DNA of 64,000 bases from Streptomyces sp. TRM70350 (lineage in GTDB: Bacteria > Actinomycetota > Actinomycetes > Streptomycetales > Streptomycetaceae), in contig NZ_JAHUXH010000022.1 of the NCBI RefSeq assembly GCF_019219825.1, positions 1 to 64,000 on the forward strand, in the 5' to 3' direction. Of the stretch, positions 27,746-36,217 are shown piece by piece. Position numbers and translations under genes: made by a program. The notes under the pieces are model-generated. The model was not told the origin of the DNA and did not search any database. It was given only the letters and a program-made list of their open reading frames with translations. Position 1 is the stretch's first letter. Every line of letters starts with the position of its first letter.

Positions 27746-28633
27746 ATGGTCGCGCCGGATCCCCTCAGCCACTGGATCGTTCTTCTCGACATCGAGGACT
27801 TCAGTCTGCGCGCGGAGACCGCCCAGGCGACGTTGCACGAAGAGCTGTACCACGTGGTCGAGTTCGCGCTGGCGCGCGCCGGTCTGGACCTCGACGGCTG
27901 CTCCGTGCAGGACCGCGGGGACGGGATGCTGATCCTGATCCCGATCGGCACCAGCCCCACCAGGCTGTTACGGGAACTGGTGCGGGGCCTGGAGGACGCG
28001 CTGGTCGAACACCGGGGCAAGTACAACGACGACCACCGCATGCGGCTGCGCGTCGGCCTGCACCAGGGGCTGGTGATCCAGCGCGGCCAGCGGTGGACCG
28101 GCACGGCCGTCAACGACCTGGCCCGGCTGGTGGACGCCGCCCCGGTCAAGCAGGTGCTCGCCCGGGCCACCCGGGCGCACCTGGTGGTGGTCGTCTCCGA
28201 GGAGATCCACCGGTCGGTGGTGCTGGGCCGCTACCCGGGCATCGACCCGGCGGCCTATCTGCCCGCCGACTTCGTCACCAAGCACGACGAGCCGCGCCGG
28301 GGCTGGGTCACCGTACCCGGCTATCCGGCGCCTCCCGGACTTCCCGCGGACCCGGGGGAGTCGCCACGTGACCGTGGGAGACACGGGGGAACACCCGGCA
28401 CGGGCGGCGACGCGGGAGGAGCGGGCGGCGGCGCCGGCACGGGGAGCCCGGCACCGCCGCCCACGCTCTACGTCGAGGGCATGACGGGCGGGCAGCTGGC
28501 GGTCGGCGAGGGCGCGTTGGCTGTCGGGGGCGACTACGTGGAGGGGAACAAGAACGTCTACGGCCCTCCTCCGACGCCCAGTGCTGCGCCCGAAGTCCCC
28601 GCGCCCCGCCGCACCCCCGCGGACGGATCATGA
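27746..28633 (+). CDS. Class III nucleotidyl cyclase-like protein, first gene of a six-gene operon
   Basis: 295 residues, ATG with AGGAGG (27734-27739). The cyclase homology domain spans about 8-185. Metal-binding Asp candidates are D15 (LLDIEDFS) and D59 (RGDG), 44 residues apart as in adenylyl cyclases, and the transition-state pair N123/R127 (VNDLARL) has the canonical 4-residue spacing. The position expected to read the adenine base is Arg/Trp rather than Asp, so the nucleotide made, if any, may not be cAMP. The tail is a Gly/Pro linker ending in short GG-rich repeats. Leu75 is encoded by TTA (27968-27970), implying bldA-dependent translation. The stop overlaps the next gene's ATG. Confidence 0.78.
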   Translation: MVAPDPLSHWIVLLDIEDFSLRAETAQATLHEELYHVVEFALARAGLDLDGCSVQDRGDGMLILIPIGTSPTRLLRELVRGLEDALVEHRGKYNDDHRMRLRVGLHQGLVIQRGQRWTGTAVNDLARLVDAAPVKQVLARATRAHLVVVVSEEIHRSVVLGRYPGIDPAAYLPADFVTKHDEPRRGWVTVPGYPAPPGLPADPGESPRDRGRHGGTPGTGGDAGGAGGGAGTGSPAPPPTLYVEGMTGGQLAVGEGALAVGGDYVEGNKNVYGPPPTPSAAPEVPAPRRTPADGS

Positions 28634-30921
28634 GTACGCCTCCCGGACCCGCCCCCGCCGCCCCGTCGCCCGCCCCGCAGCCGGGGCCCGCGGCCGCGCC
28701 GAGGGGCGGTCAGCCCGCCCCAGCCGCATCCGGCGGGCCCGCACCGGGTGCCGGTGCGGGCGGTGATGGCCAGCCCCCGGCAGGGCCGCAGGCGCCCACC
28801 CCGGAAGCCCCCGGCGGCGGCAACAACGTCGGCGCCGGTGCCAGTGCCAGTGTCGCCACCGCCCGTACCGGCCAGGGCAGCCTGCGCGCCGGGCTGCTGC
28901 GCGAGGCCTGGACGCACATCGGCGGCGACCGGGTGCAGGGCGACAAGATCGTCATCCAGGCCCCGGGTGAGCGTGGGGTGGTCCTGCGTACGGTGGCCGC
29001 CGCCCTGGTGGAGACCGTCCGGCACACCTTCCAGGCGCCGCCCCGCTGGGACGACATCCAGGCCGACGCCTGGCAGCGCCGCTCGGTCGTGCTGCGCGGC
29101 CCCGGCGGCGCGGGCAAGACCGCGGCGGCCGTCCGGCTGCTGATCTCCGCCCAGGTGAAGGCCTGGTACCTGCTGGACTCGGTGGCCGAACTCGCCCGGC
29201 TGACCGAGCTGCGCGGGCTCGGCAGCGGCGCCGGTCTGCTGCTCGACCGCCCCCGCGACCTCGGCGAGCTGAGCGGCTCCCAACTGGCCGGACTGGAGGG
29301 CCTGCTGGAGGGGGCCGACGCCCGCCTGGTGCTGATCGCCGGGCCGGACGCCGAACTGGACCGCGGCGTCGGCGAGTACGTCCAGCGCGTCACCCGCCCG
29401 GACTCCCTGGACGCCGTACTCGCCGCCCATCTGGCCCACCGGCTCGGCGAGGCGGACGCCCAACGCGTCCTGGCCGCCGACGGCGTCGCCGACCTCACCG
29501 CGGAACTCCTGAGCGACGGGCCCGCCTGCCGTGACGCCGCCCGCCTCGCCGAGGTGCTCGCGCACGAGTACGGCGGTGGCGGCATCGAACCCGACCGGGT
29601 GCGCGCCCGGATGGACAGCTCCGGCGGCGAGGGACCGGAGGAGTGGTTCGAGGGGCTCGGCGACACCGGGCTGCGCACCCAGGCCATCGCCCTCGCCGTC
29701 CTCGGCGGGCTGCCGCAGGAGGACGTGGCGCTGGCCGCCGCCGCCCTGCTCGACCGGTTCCGCAGCGATCGAGGGGTCCTCGCAGCGAGCGTCGAGCGCG
29801 GCCCCGTACCGCTCAGACAGGACCCGTTCGCGCAGTCCCGGCGGCTGCTCGCCGAGAAGCTGCGCGCCCGTACCGTCTCCGCGGTCACCCGGGGCAGCTT
29901 CGGGTGGCTGCCCTGCACCGTCGCCGAGTACCGCAACCCCGACTACCCGCCCCGGATCATCCGGCACGTCTGGTCCGAGTACCGCATCCAGCAGGAACTC
30001 GTCGGCTGGCTGGCCGAGCTGGTCGACTCGCCCTCGCAGCAGGTGCGCAGCTTCGCCGGGACCGCGCTCGGCCTGATCGCCACCGAGTCCTTCGACCACA
30101 TCGCCACCCAGGTGCTGCCCGGCTGGGTGCTGCACGAGGACAGCGGCTCCGCGCGCCGCGAGGCCATCGCCTACGCCCTGCGCGTGTGCGCCCGCGACCC
30201 GGCCCTGCGGCCCGGCGTGCACGCCCTCGTCAACGGCTGGTATCTCAGCGGCACCTGGGAGTTGCAGGCCGCCGCCGCCCGCGCGTACGGACTGTGCCTG
30301 GGCGGCGCCGACCTCGACACCGCCGTGCGCTGCCTCACCCGGCTCGGCACCGTCGACCACATCCAGGTCGCCATCGCCATCGGGGACGCCTTCGCCGACC
30401 TGGTGGAGGAGGACGTCGCCGCGCACGCCCCGCTGGTGCTGCGGGCCGTCGCCGAGATGGTGCACGAACCGCTCAGCCGTCCGGTCGGCCACCTGGTCTT
30501 CCTGATCCTCGCCGACGCCCTGGCCACCGAGGAACCCGCCGCCCCCGGCACCGCCCCGCGCTCCCGCCCCACCCTGCTGAAGCTGGCCGCTGCGGACCCG
30601 CCCGGCAGCGAACTGCGCCGCCTGCTCGGCTACCTGTGGTCCGAGGTGATCGGCGGAGAACTCTTCGGCGACGAGTCCGCCAACGTCCTGGAGGCCTGGG
30701 CCGCCCAGGCCGAGACCGACCCGCTGCTCCTCGACGACCTGCTCCGCGTCCTCGTCCAGGACGTGGCCGCGCGCAGTGCCCGCGTCGGCCGCCTCCTGCA
30801 GCGCTATGTCACGCGCTGGACCGAGCGTGACCGCTTCCGTCCCCTGCCCCGCGCCGCGGCGGTCCTCGGCAGCGCCCTGCGGCCGACCGCCGGACCCGCT
30901 CACTCTGGAGGTGCCCGGTGA
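28630..30921 (+). CDS. P-loop ATPase (STAND/NACHT-like) with C-terminal helical repeats
   Basis: 763 residues; ATGA overlap with the cyclase-like gene. The first ~75 residues are Pro/Ala/Gly-rich. A short VQGDKIVIQ motif precedes the NTPase domain, whose Walker A is GPGGAGKT at 157-164 with a candidate Walker B in LVLIAGPDAEL. From about residue 430 on, repeated amphipathic helices (QQVRSFAGTALGLIA, REAIAYALRVC) look like HEAT/TPR-type solenoid repeats. This is the layout of signal-transducing ATPases that oligomerise on sensing a ligand. The partner and trigger are unknown. It is surely co-translated with its neighbours. Confidence 0.72.
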   Translation: MSTPPGPAPAAPSPAPQPGPAAAPRGGQPAPAASGGPAPGAGAGGDGQPPAGPQAPTPEAPGGGNNVGAGASASVATARTGQGSLRAGLLREAWTHIGGDRVQGDKIVIQAPGERGVVLRTVAAALVETVRHTFQAPPRWDDIQADAWQRRSVVLRGPGGAGKTAAAVRLLISAQVKAWYLLDSVAELARLTELRGLGSGAGLLLDRPRDLGELSGSQLAGLEGLLEGADARLVLIAGPDAELDRGVGEYVQRVTRPDSLDAVLAAHLAHRLGEADAQRVLAADGVADLTAELLSDGPACRDAARLAEVLAHEYGGGGIEPDRVRARMDSSGGEGPEEWFEGLGDTGLRTQAIALAVLGGLPQEDVALAAAALLDRFRSDRGVLAASVERGPVPLRQDPFAQSRRLLAEKLRARTVSAVTRGSFGWLPCTVAEYRNPDYPPRIIRHVWSEYRIQQELVGWLAELVDSPSQQVRSFAGTALGLIATESFDHIATQVLPGWVLHEDSGSARREAIAYALRVCARDPALRPGVHALVNGWYLSGTWELQAAAARAYGLCLGGADLDTAVRCLTRLGTVDHIQVAIAIGDAFADLVEEDVAAHAPLVLRAVAEMVHEPLSRPVGHLVFLILADALATEEPAAPGTAPRSRPTLLKLAAADPPGSELRRLLGYLWSEVIGGELFGDESANVLEAWAAQAETDPLLLDDLLRVLVQDVAARSARVGRLLQRYVTRWTERDRFRPLPRAAAVLGSALRPTAGPAHSGGAR

Positions 30922-32675
30922 CCGAGCCGGTGTCGTTGATCGTCAGCACGCCGGTGCCCCGCATGGCCGTGGGGCCGACCAAGGCGACCGAACCCCATCT
31001 CGCCGTCGTCTACGCCACCGCGTCCGGCGAGGTGGCCTGCTTCGAGGGCCGCCCCATGAAGCCCTCGCAGCAGATGTTCTCCAAGTACCGCACCCGCTAC
31101 GAGGTCGACATGCGCCCCTACCAGCGCTCCGCCGTCCTCGGCCGCAACCCGCTCGTCTCCCGGGACGGCGTGCACGCCTTCGAGGTGACCGTCGACTTCG
31201 CGTTCCGCATCGACGGCTGGAAGGGCGCCGAGGACTTCGTGCGCTCCGGCCTGCGCGACCCGCTGCCCGTCGTCCACGGCCACCTGGTCTCCCTCTTCCA
31301 CGGCGCCGGCCAGCGCTTCGCCATCGAGGACTCCTTCGGCCTCCAGCACCACCTCAACCAGCTGTGCGCCCAGCCGGTCGTCTTCCAGGAAGGCATCAAG
31401 CTGTACGGCTGCCAGGTGCACGTCCGGCCCGACGCCAAGTCCCTGACCCACCTGGAGTCCCTCATCGAGGCCGGTCGGCGCGAGCACCTCGGCGCGGCCG
31501 AGCACATACCCAACAAGGGTGCCGTCGTCCGGCAGGCCGAGATCGAGGCCATCCAGCAGCGGGCCCAGATCGAGGCCACCGCCCGGCAGGCGGACGCGCT
31601 CGCCGACACCCTCACCACCAGCGACGGCCTGATCCGCCACTACCTGATCACCCACCCGCACGACGCGGCCGGCGCCTTCGAGATGCGCCGCCAGCTGGAG
31701 GAGGCCCGCGCGGCCACCGCCGAACTGCAGAACCAGCGCGCGCTCGGCCTGTTCCAGGTGATGGCCGAGAAGGGCCTGATACAGGCCGGTGACCTGGAAC
31801 AGATGCGCCAGCAGCTCACCGGCACCGTCGGCCGCGCCACCGGCGGCGACGGCGCCCTCCCGCCCCTTGCCACCCCCCAGCTCACCGGCGCCCGCCCCTG
31901 GGACCCGCCCCAACTGCCCCCCGCCGACCAGACCCCGGCCCCTACCGGCCGCACCCCGACCCTCGTCTCACCCACCGTCGGCCCGTCCGCGCCGCCGGGA
32001 CCGCTCACCCGGACCGCCGCCACCGCCCTGATCTACCTCGTCGTCGACGAGTCCCTCGACCGCGCCTGCCTCGACGAACTCCAGCGCGGACTGGACGCCC
32101 TGCACTCCGCCCTCGCCGACGCCCCGGACGTCTCCCGCGTCCTGCGGCTGGGCGTCCTCGGCATGGCCGCCACCACCGAACAGCGGCTGACCCTCGCCGA
32201 GGTCGGCCCCGGCACCCGTACCCCCCTCCTCGTGGGCCGGCGCGGGCTGTCGTACGGCCAGGCCTTCCGCACCCTGCGGCCGCTGATCGGACAGGACGTC
32301 ACCGTCGTCAAGAACGACGGCGCGCAGGTGCTGCGGCCCCTCGTGTACTTCCTCACCGGCGGCGCGCCCGACGAGGGCGCCGCCTGGCGCGGCGACCACC
32401 ACGACCTGACCGACACCGACCGCAACCGGGCGGCCCCGCACCTGATCGCGCTGGGCTTCGGCCGGGCCGAGGCGCAGGCCGTGCGGGGTGTGGCGACCCG
32501 CCCCGAGTTCGGTTTCATGGCCGCCCCGCACCAGGACGCCGCCTCCGCCGCGCACAGTTGTGCCGCCTTCCTGCGGGACAGCGTCGTCTCGTACGGGCAG
32601 CGCCTCGCGACCGGCGAGGCGAACTTCTCGATCAACCCGCCGGACGGCTTCCGGCGGGCCGAGGACGCGCTGTGA
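30918..32675 (+). CDS. SPFH-like N-terminal domain fused to a degenerate vWA domain
   Basis: 585 residues; GTG overlaps the preceding TGA. Residues 1-190 form a beta-rich domain resembling SPFH/band-7 proteins, followed by charged helices (about 190-300, QAEIEAIQQRAQIEATARQ), likely coiled coil, then a Pro-rich linker. From about 372 a vWA fold follows that is paralogous to the TerY protein encoded next: both contain VATRPEFGF near the end. The metal site reads VVDESLDRAC, so the DxSxS triad is incomplete and metal-dependent binding is doubtful. It probably scaffolds the system; its membrane association is inference. Confidence 0.68.
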   Translation: MTEPVSLIVSTPVPRMAVGPTKATEPHLAVVYATASGEVACFEGRPMKPSQQMFSKYRTRYEVDMRPYQRSAVLGRNPLVSRDGVHAFEVTVDFAFRIDGWKGAEDFVRSGLRDPLPVVHGHLVSLFHGAGQRFAIEDSFGLQHHLNQLCAQPVVFQEGIKLYGCQVHVRPDAKSLTHLESLIEAGRREHLGAAEHIPNKGAVVRQAEIEAIQQRAQIEATARQADALADTLTTSDGLIRHYLITHPHDAAGAFEMRRQLEEARAATAELQNQRALGLFQVMAEKGLIQAGDLEQMRQQLTGTVGRATGGDGALPPLATPQLTGARPWDPPQLPPADQTPAPTGRTPTLVSPTVGPSAPPGPLTRTAATALIYLVVDESLDRACLDELQRGLDALHSALADAPDVSRVLRLGVLGMAATTEQRLTLAEVGPGTRTPLLVGRRGLSYGQAFRTLRPLIGQDVTVVKNDGAQVLRPLVYFLTGGAPDEGAAWRGDHHDLTDTDRNRAAPHLIALGFGRAEAQAVRGVATRPEFGFMAAPHQDAASAAHSCAAFLRDSVVSYGQRLATGEANFSINPPDGFRRAEDAL

Positions 32676-32739
32676 CCCTCGGACATCCCACGACCAACGC
32701 ATCCCACGCAGTCCCCCCTCGGAACAGAAACGGAAGACG

Positions 32740-33420
32740 ATGATGGAAAGCAACCGGGGGCACTTGCTCCCCATCTACGTCCTCGCCGACGAGTCGGGCT
32801 CCATGGACGAGCACATCGACGACCTCAACGACGGCCTGCGCTCCCTGCACCAGGCGCTGCTCGGCGAGCCCATGGCCGCCGCCAAGGTGCGCTTCTCGGT
32901 GCTCGGCTTCTCCGACGACGTGATCGAACGCGTCCGCCTGGTCGACCTGCGCAGCGCGGCCGAGTTCCCGCGCCTGACCACCCGCGGCATGACCAGCTAC
33001 CGGGCCGCGTTCGAGGACCTGATCAGCCGCATACCCGCCGACGTCAACCGCCTCAAGGCCGAGGGCTACCAGGTGCACCGGCCCGCGGTGTTCTTCCTCA
33101 GCGACGGCCTGCCCAACCACGGCGAGGACTGGCAGGACCCGCACCGCAGGCTCACCGACCGCAACACCACCCTGGGCGCGCCCAACATCATCGCCTGCGG
33201 GATCGTGGACGCCGACGCGCAGACGATCAGCCAGGTCGCCACCCGGCCGGAGTTCGGTTTCGTCGCGAACAAGGGCGTCGACGTGGGCGCGGCCATCGCC
33301 AAGTTCTGCACGGCGCTGACCAAGAGCGTGATCTCCTCGGGCCGTTCGCTGGGCTCGGCGTCCCCGCAGCTGGTGGTGGACAAGCCCGAGGGCTTCACCG
33401 TCGCGATCGATGTGATCTGA
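32740..33420 (+). CDS. TerY-type vWA protein
   Basis: 226 residues, a single von Willebrand A domain. The MIDAS motif is intact (VLADESGSMDE), with Thr in the conserved TRGMTSYRAAF segment and Asp in FFLSDGLPNHG. This matches TerY of tellurium/stress-response clusters, whose members associate with a PP2C phosphatase and a protein kinase (the TerY-P triad), exactly as here. Two in-frame ATGs occur (32740 and 32743); GGAAG at 32732-32736 favours the second by spacing. Expected to be cytosolic and to bind a partner through metal. The next gene starts one base after the stop. Confidence 0.87.
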   Translation: MMESNRGHLLPIYVLADESGSMDEHIDDLNDGLRSLHQALLGEPMAAAKVRFSVLGFSDDVIERVRLVDLRSAAEFPRLTTRGMTSYRAAFEDLISRIPADVNRLKAEGYQVHRPAVFFLSDGLPNHGEDWQDPHRRLTDRNTTLGAPNIIACGIVDADAQTISQVATRPEFGFVANKGVDVGAAIAKFCTALTKSVISSGRSLGSASPQLVVDKPEGFTVAIDVI

Positions 33421-33421
33421 C

Positions 33422-34561
33422 GTGCGGTTCCCCCATCGTCGCGCCCCCGACGAACCCACGCAGCAGACCGGCCCGGCGCCCGCGCCACCCCGCCCGGCCC
33501 CGCCCCTGCGCCCGCAACAGCCCGCGCAGGCCGGTGTCTACGACTGGCAGCAGGACACCGACTGGCAGCAGCAGCAGTTCCCGCCGCAGTCGCAGTCGCA
33601 GTCGCAGTCGCAGTCGCAGTCGCAGTCGCAGCCGCAGTCGCAGCCGCGGTCGGCGGCGCCGAAGAACATCGGCATGGACCTGTGGCGCCGGATGTCCCTC
33701 GACCAGGAGGAGGGCGCCGACTTCCCGCCCCGGCCGCCGACGGGTGGGCTGTCGTACCGCCCCGACACGGTGTGCGACGGCTGGTCGACGCACACGCTCG
33801 ATCTCCGGCTGGCCTCGGTCCGCGGCCAGCAGCACCGCTGGGACGGCCGCCCACGCGAGGACGACGCGGCGGCGGCCTGGGACCCGAACACCGGCACCGT
33901 GGTGATCGCCGTCGCCGACGGGGTCTCCGACGCGCGCCAACCGCACATCGGCTCCCAACTGGCCTGCCGCAGCGCGGTCGACGAACTGCTCAAGCAGGTG
34001 CGCGAGGGCGGCGGCTTCGTCACGGACTGGCAGAAGCTGCTGTCCACGGTCCACTGGCAGCTGCGCGAACAGGCCGGCCGTCTGTTGCGCACCCCGGACG
34101 CCGGGGTGGCGGAGACAGCGGAACTGCTGGCCACCACGCTGGTCGCCGGGGTGGCCACGCCCACCCCGGAGGGCGTCCACGTCGCCCTGCTGTCGGTGGG
34201 CGACTCCGGGGTCTGGCAGATCAAGCACGAGGAGCTCTACCCGATGCTGGGCGGCAAGACGCCCGGCGCCGACGGGCTGCTCTCCTCGGCCGTGCAGCCC
34301 CTGCCGTACGTCCCCCGGGACTATCGCCCGCTGGAGTTCAGGCTGGAGCCGGGCAGCGTCCTGCTGGTCGGCACGGACGGCTTCGGCGACCCGGTCGGCG
34401 ACGGGCGCGGCATGGTCGGCCGGCTCTTCGCCGACCAGCTGCGCCGCCCCGTACCGCCGCTGGGTTTCGCGCACCTGCTCGACTTCTCCCGGGAGACCTT
34501 CGACGACGACCGGACCCTGATCGCCCTGTGGCCCCGCGACCGCGAACGGACAGCGCCATGA
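33422..34561 (+). CDS. PP2C-family Ser/Thr phosphatase (TerY-P triad)
   Basis: 379 residues. Residues 1-90 are disordered, Pro/Gln/Ser-rich, including an uninterrupted Gln-Ser repeat. The PP2C domain follows with metal-binding motifs VVIAVADGVSDAR, VSVGDSGVW, LLVGTDGFGDPV and the terminal DDDRT. It is expected to reverse phosphorylation by the kinase encoded next. GTG 33422 lies one base after the terY-like stop, and the TGA overlaps the kinase ATG, so phosphatase and kinase should be produced together. Confidence 0.87.
   Translation: MRFPHRRAPDEPTQQTGPAPAPPRPAPPLRPQQPAQAGVYDWQQDTDWQQQQFPPQSQSQSQSQSQSQSQPQSQPRSAAPKNIGMDLWRRMSLDQEEGADFPPRPPTGGLSYRPDTVCDGWSTHTLDLRLASVRGQQHRWDGRPREDDAAAAWDPNTGTVVIAVADGVSDARQPHIGSQLACRSAVDELLKQVREGGGFVTDWQKLLSTVHWQLREQAGRLLRTPDAGVAETAELLATTLVAGVATPTPEGVHVALLSVGDSGVWQIKHEELYPMLGGKTPGADGLLSSAVQPLPYVPRDYRPLEFRLEPGSVLLVGTDGFGDPVGDGRGMVGRLFADQLRRPVPPLGFAHLLDFSRETFDDDRTLIALWPRDRERTAP
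33587..33646 (+). repeat. Hexanucleotide repeat coding Gln-Ser in the phosphatase linker
   Basis: Seven perfect CAGTCG units are followed by three variants (CAGCCG, CAGTCG, CAGCCG). Each unit keeps the reading frame, so slippage would only change linker length. Confidence 0.9.
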
Positions 34562-36210
34562 TGACGACGGTGTCCTGGGTCCGGCCCGACCAGCTCGGCG
34601 ACTACACCGCGCGCTCCCTGGGCGCCGGCGGGCAGGGCAAGGTGTACGCCGTGCCCAGCCCGCCCGGCCGGTTCCAGGGCCAGTACCTCGCCTACAAGGA
34701 GTACCTGCCGGGAATCGCGTACGACGCCGACGTCCTGCACGACATGGTGGTGCTGCGCGACCTGCTGAGCCCGTCCGACCGCGCCCTGCTGGACAACCGG
34801 CTGACCTGGCCGTCCGCCATGGTCTACACGGGCCGGCCGCCGGAGCGGCTGCCGCCGTCGCAGAACGCCGGGATGCGCGTGGTCGGCTTTCTGATGCCGC
34901 GGGTGGCACCGGCGTACGAACTGCACAGCCCGAACCTGTCGGAGGTGAAGCTCCAGGCACTGGAGTTCCTGCTCAACGACGACGGCTACGCCGCCCGTAT
35001 CGGCCTGCACGTCGACGACGGGCAGCGGCTGGCGCTGCTGCTCGATCTGGCGCGCACCCTGGACCGGCTGCACCGCAACGGGGTGACGGTGGGCGACCTG
35101 TCGCCGAAGAACATCCTGTTCACACTGATCGGCACGCCCAAGTGCCTGCTGATCGACTGCGACTCGATGCGGTGCCGGGGCCGGGACGTGATGTCGCAGG
35201 TGGAGACGACCGGCTGGGAGGTGCCGGAACCGGCGAAGGCCACGGCGGCCTCGGACTCCTGGAAGTTCGCCCTGGTCGCCGCGCGGGTGTTCAACCGCGA
35301 CCACGACAGCACGGACCTGACGCCGCTGCGCGCCGTCTCCACCGAGCTGGCCAACCTCGCCTCGCGCGGCCAGACCCGGGACCCCGCGCGACGGCCCGCG
35401 ATGGGCGAGTGGCTGACCGCGCTGGACCTGGCCCGGCACCGGATGGGCCGGCGCCCGTCGGCCGCGCCCGTCGGCAACCCGTACCAGCCGCCGCCCCCGG
35501 ACCCCGAACCCCACCCGGACCCGGTCCCGTTCCAGGCACCGCAGCGGCCCCCGGCGACCTCCGGGACGGCCGGGGGCGGGCCGGCCAAGGCATTCGTGGC
35601 GCTGCTGCTGGTGATCGGGGGCCTGTGGGCCGCCGTGCAGTACGGGCCGGACCTCGTGAACTCGCTGACGTCGGGGTCGGGGGCGGCGACCGACAGCCCG
35701 TCCGTCCGGTCCGCCCCCGACACCGGCGGCACGTATCCGCCACCCGAGAACACGGCGGACGCGGAACCGGAACCGGAGTACCTGGCCGAGGCCCCCGGCG
35801 CGTCCGTGGACTACTCCCAGGCGTCCGACGCACCGCAGGCCCCGGAAGTGGCCGCCATGTTCGCCCACTTCTACGGCGCCATCAACACCAAGGACTACGA
35901 CAAGGCGCTCGGCTACTACGACCCCGGCACCGCCACAGTGGACCTCGACTCCGCCGCAAGCCGCGACAAGTGGAAGGAGGTCATGGCCACCACGCAGGAG
36001 TCCGACATCGCCCTGACGGCCGTACGCGACTCCGGCGACTTCACCCTCGCCACGGTCAGCTTCCGCAGCCACCAGGACCCGGGGTACGGCCCCGCCGGCC
36101 ACGAGAACAGCACCTGCACGGACTGGACGGTCACCTACCAACTGACCGGCACCGACGGCTACCGCATCTTCAAGGCACCCAAGGAGGGGGTGAGCCACTC
36201 CCCGTGCTGA
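34558..36210 (+). CDS. Membrane-anchored Ser/Thr kinase-like protein (TerY-P triad)
   Basis: 550 residues; ATG 34558 overlaps the phosphatase TGA. The N-terminal kinase domain has a Gly-rich loop LGAGGQGKVY (21-30), ATP-binding Lys47 (LAYKEY), a catalytic loop VGDLSPKNIL (Asp ~180, HRD Arg absent) and a metal Asp in LLIDCDS in place of DFG. A Pro-rich linker leads to one transmembrane helix (~343-362, AFVALLLVIGGLWAAV), then an acidic linker and an extracytoplasmic NTF2-like domain (AAMFAHFYGAINTKDYDKAL). It couples an external sensor to intracellular phosphorylation, opposed by the adjacent PP2C. Activity is likely but the variant motifs leave doubt. Confidence 0.82.
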   Translation: MMTTVSWVRPDQLGDYTARSLGAGGQGKVYAVPSPPGRFQGQYLAYKEYLPGIAYDADVLHDMVVLRDLLSPSDRALLDNRLTWPSAMVYTGRPPERLPPSQNAGMRVVGFLMPRVAPAYELHSPNLSEVKLQALEFLLNDDGYAARIGLHVDDGQRLALLLDLARTLDRLHRNGVTVGDLSPKNILFTLIGTPKCLLIDCDSMRCRGRDVMSQVETTGWEVPEPAKATAASDSWKFALVAARVFNRDHDSTDLTPLRAVSTELANLASRGQTRDPARRPAMGEWLTALDLARHRMGRRPSAAPVGNPYQPPPPDPEPHPDPVPFQAPQRPPATSGTAGGGPAKAFVALLLVIGGLWAAVQYGPDLVNSLTSGSGAATDSPSVRSAPDTGGTYPPPENTADAEPEPEYLAEAPGASVDYSQASDAPQAPEVAAMFAHFYGAINTKDYDKALGYYDPGTATVDLDSAASRDKWKEVMATTQESDIALTAVRDSGDFTLATVSFRSHQDPGYGPAGHENSTCTDWTVTYQLTGTDGYRIFKAPKEGVSHSPC

Positions 36211-36217
36211 GCCCGAG

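Noticed and set aside
28630..28860. Pro/Ala-rich N-terminus of the ATPase as evidence of a wrong start
   Set aside because: The ATGA overlap with the cyclase gene and the absence of a better ribosome site nearby support the annotated start.
33587..33646. CAGTCG repeats as a phase-variation switch
   Set aside because: Units are six bases, so changes in number never shift the frame.
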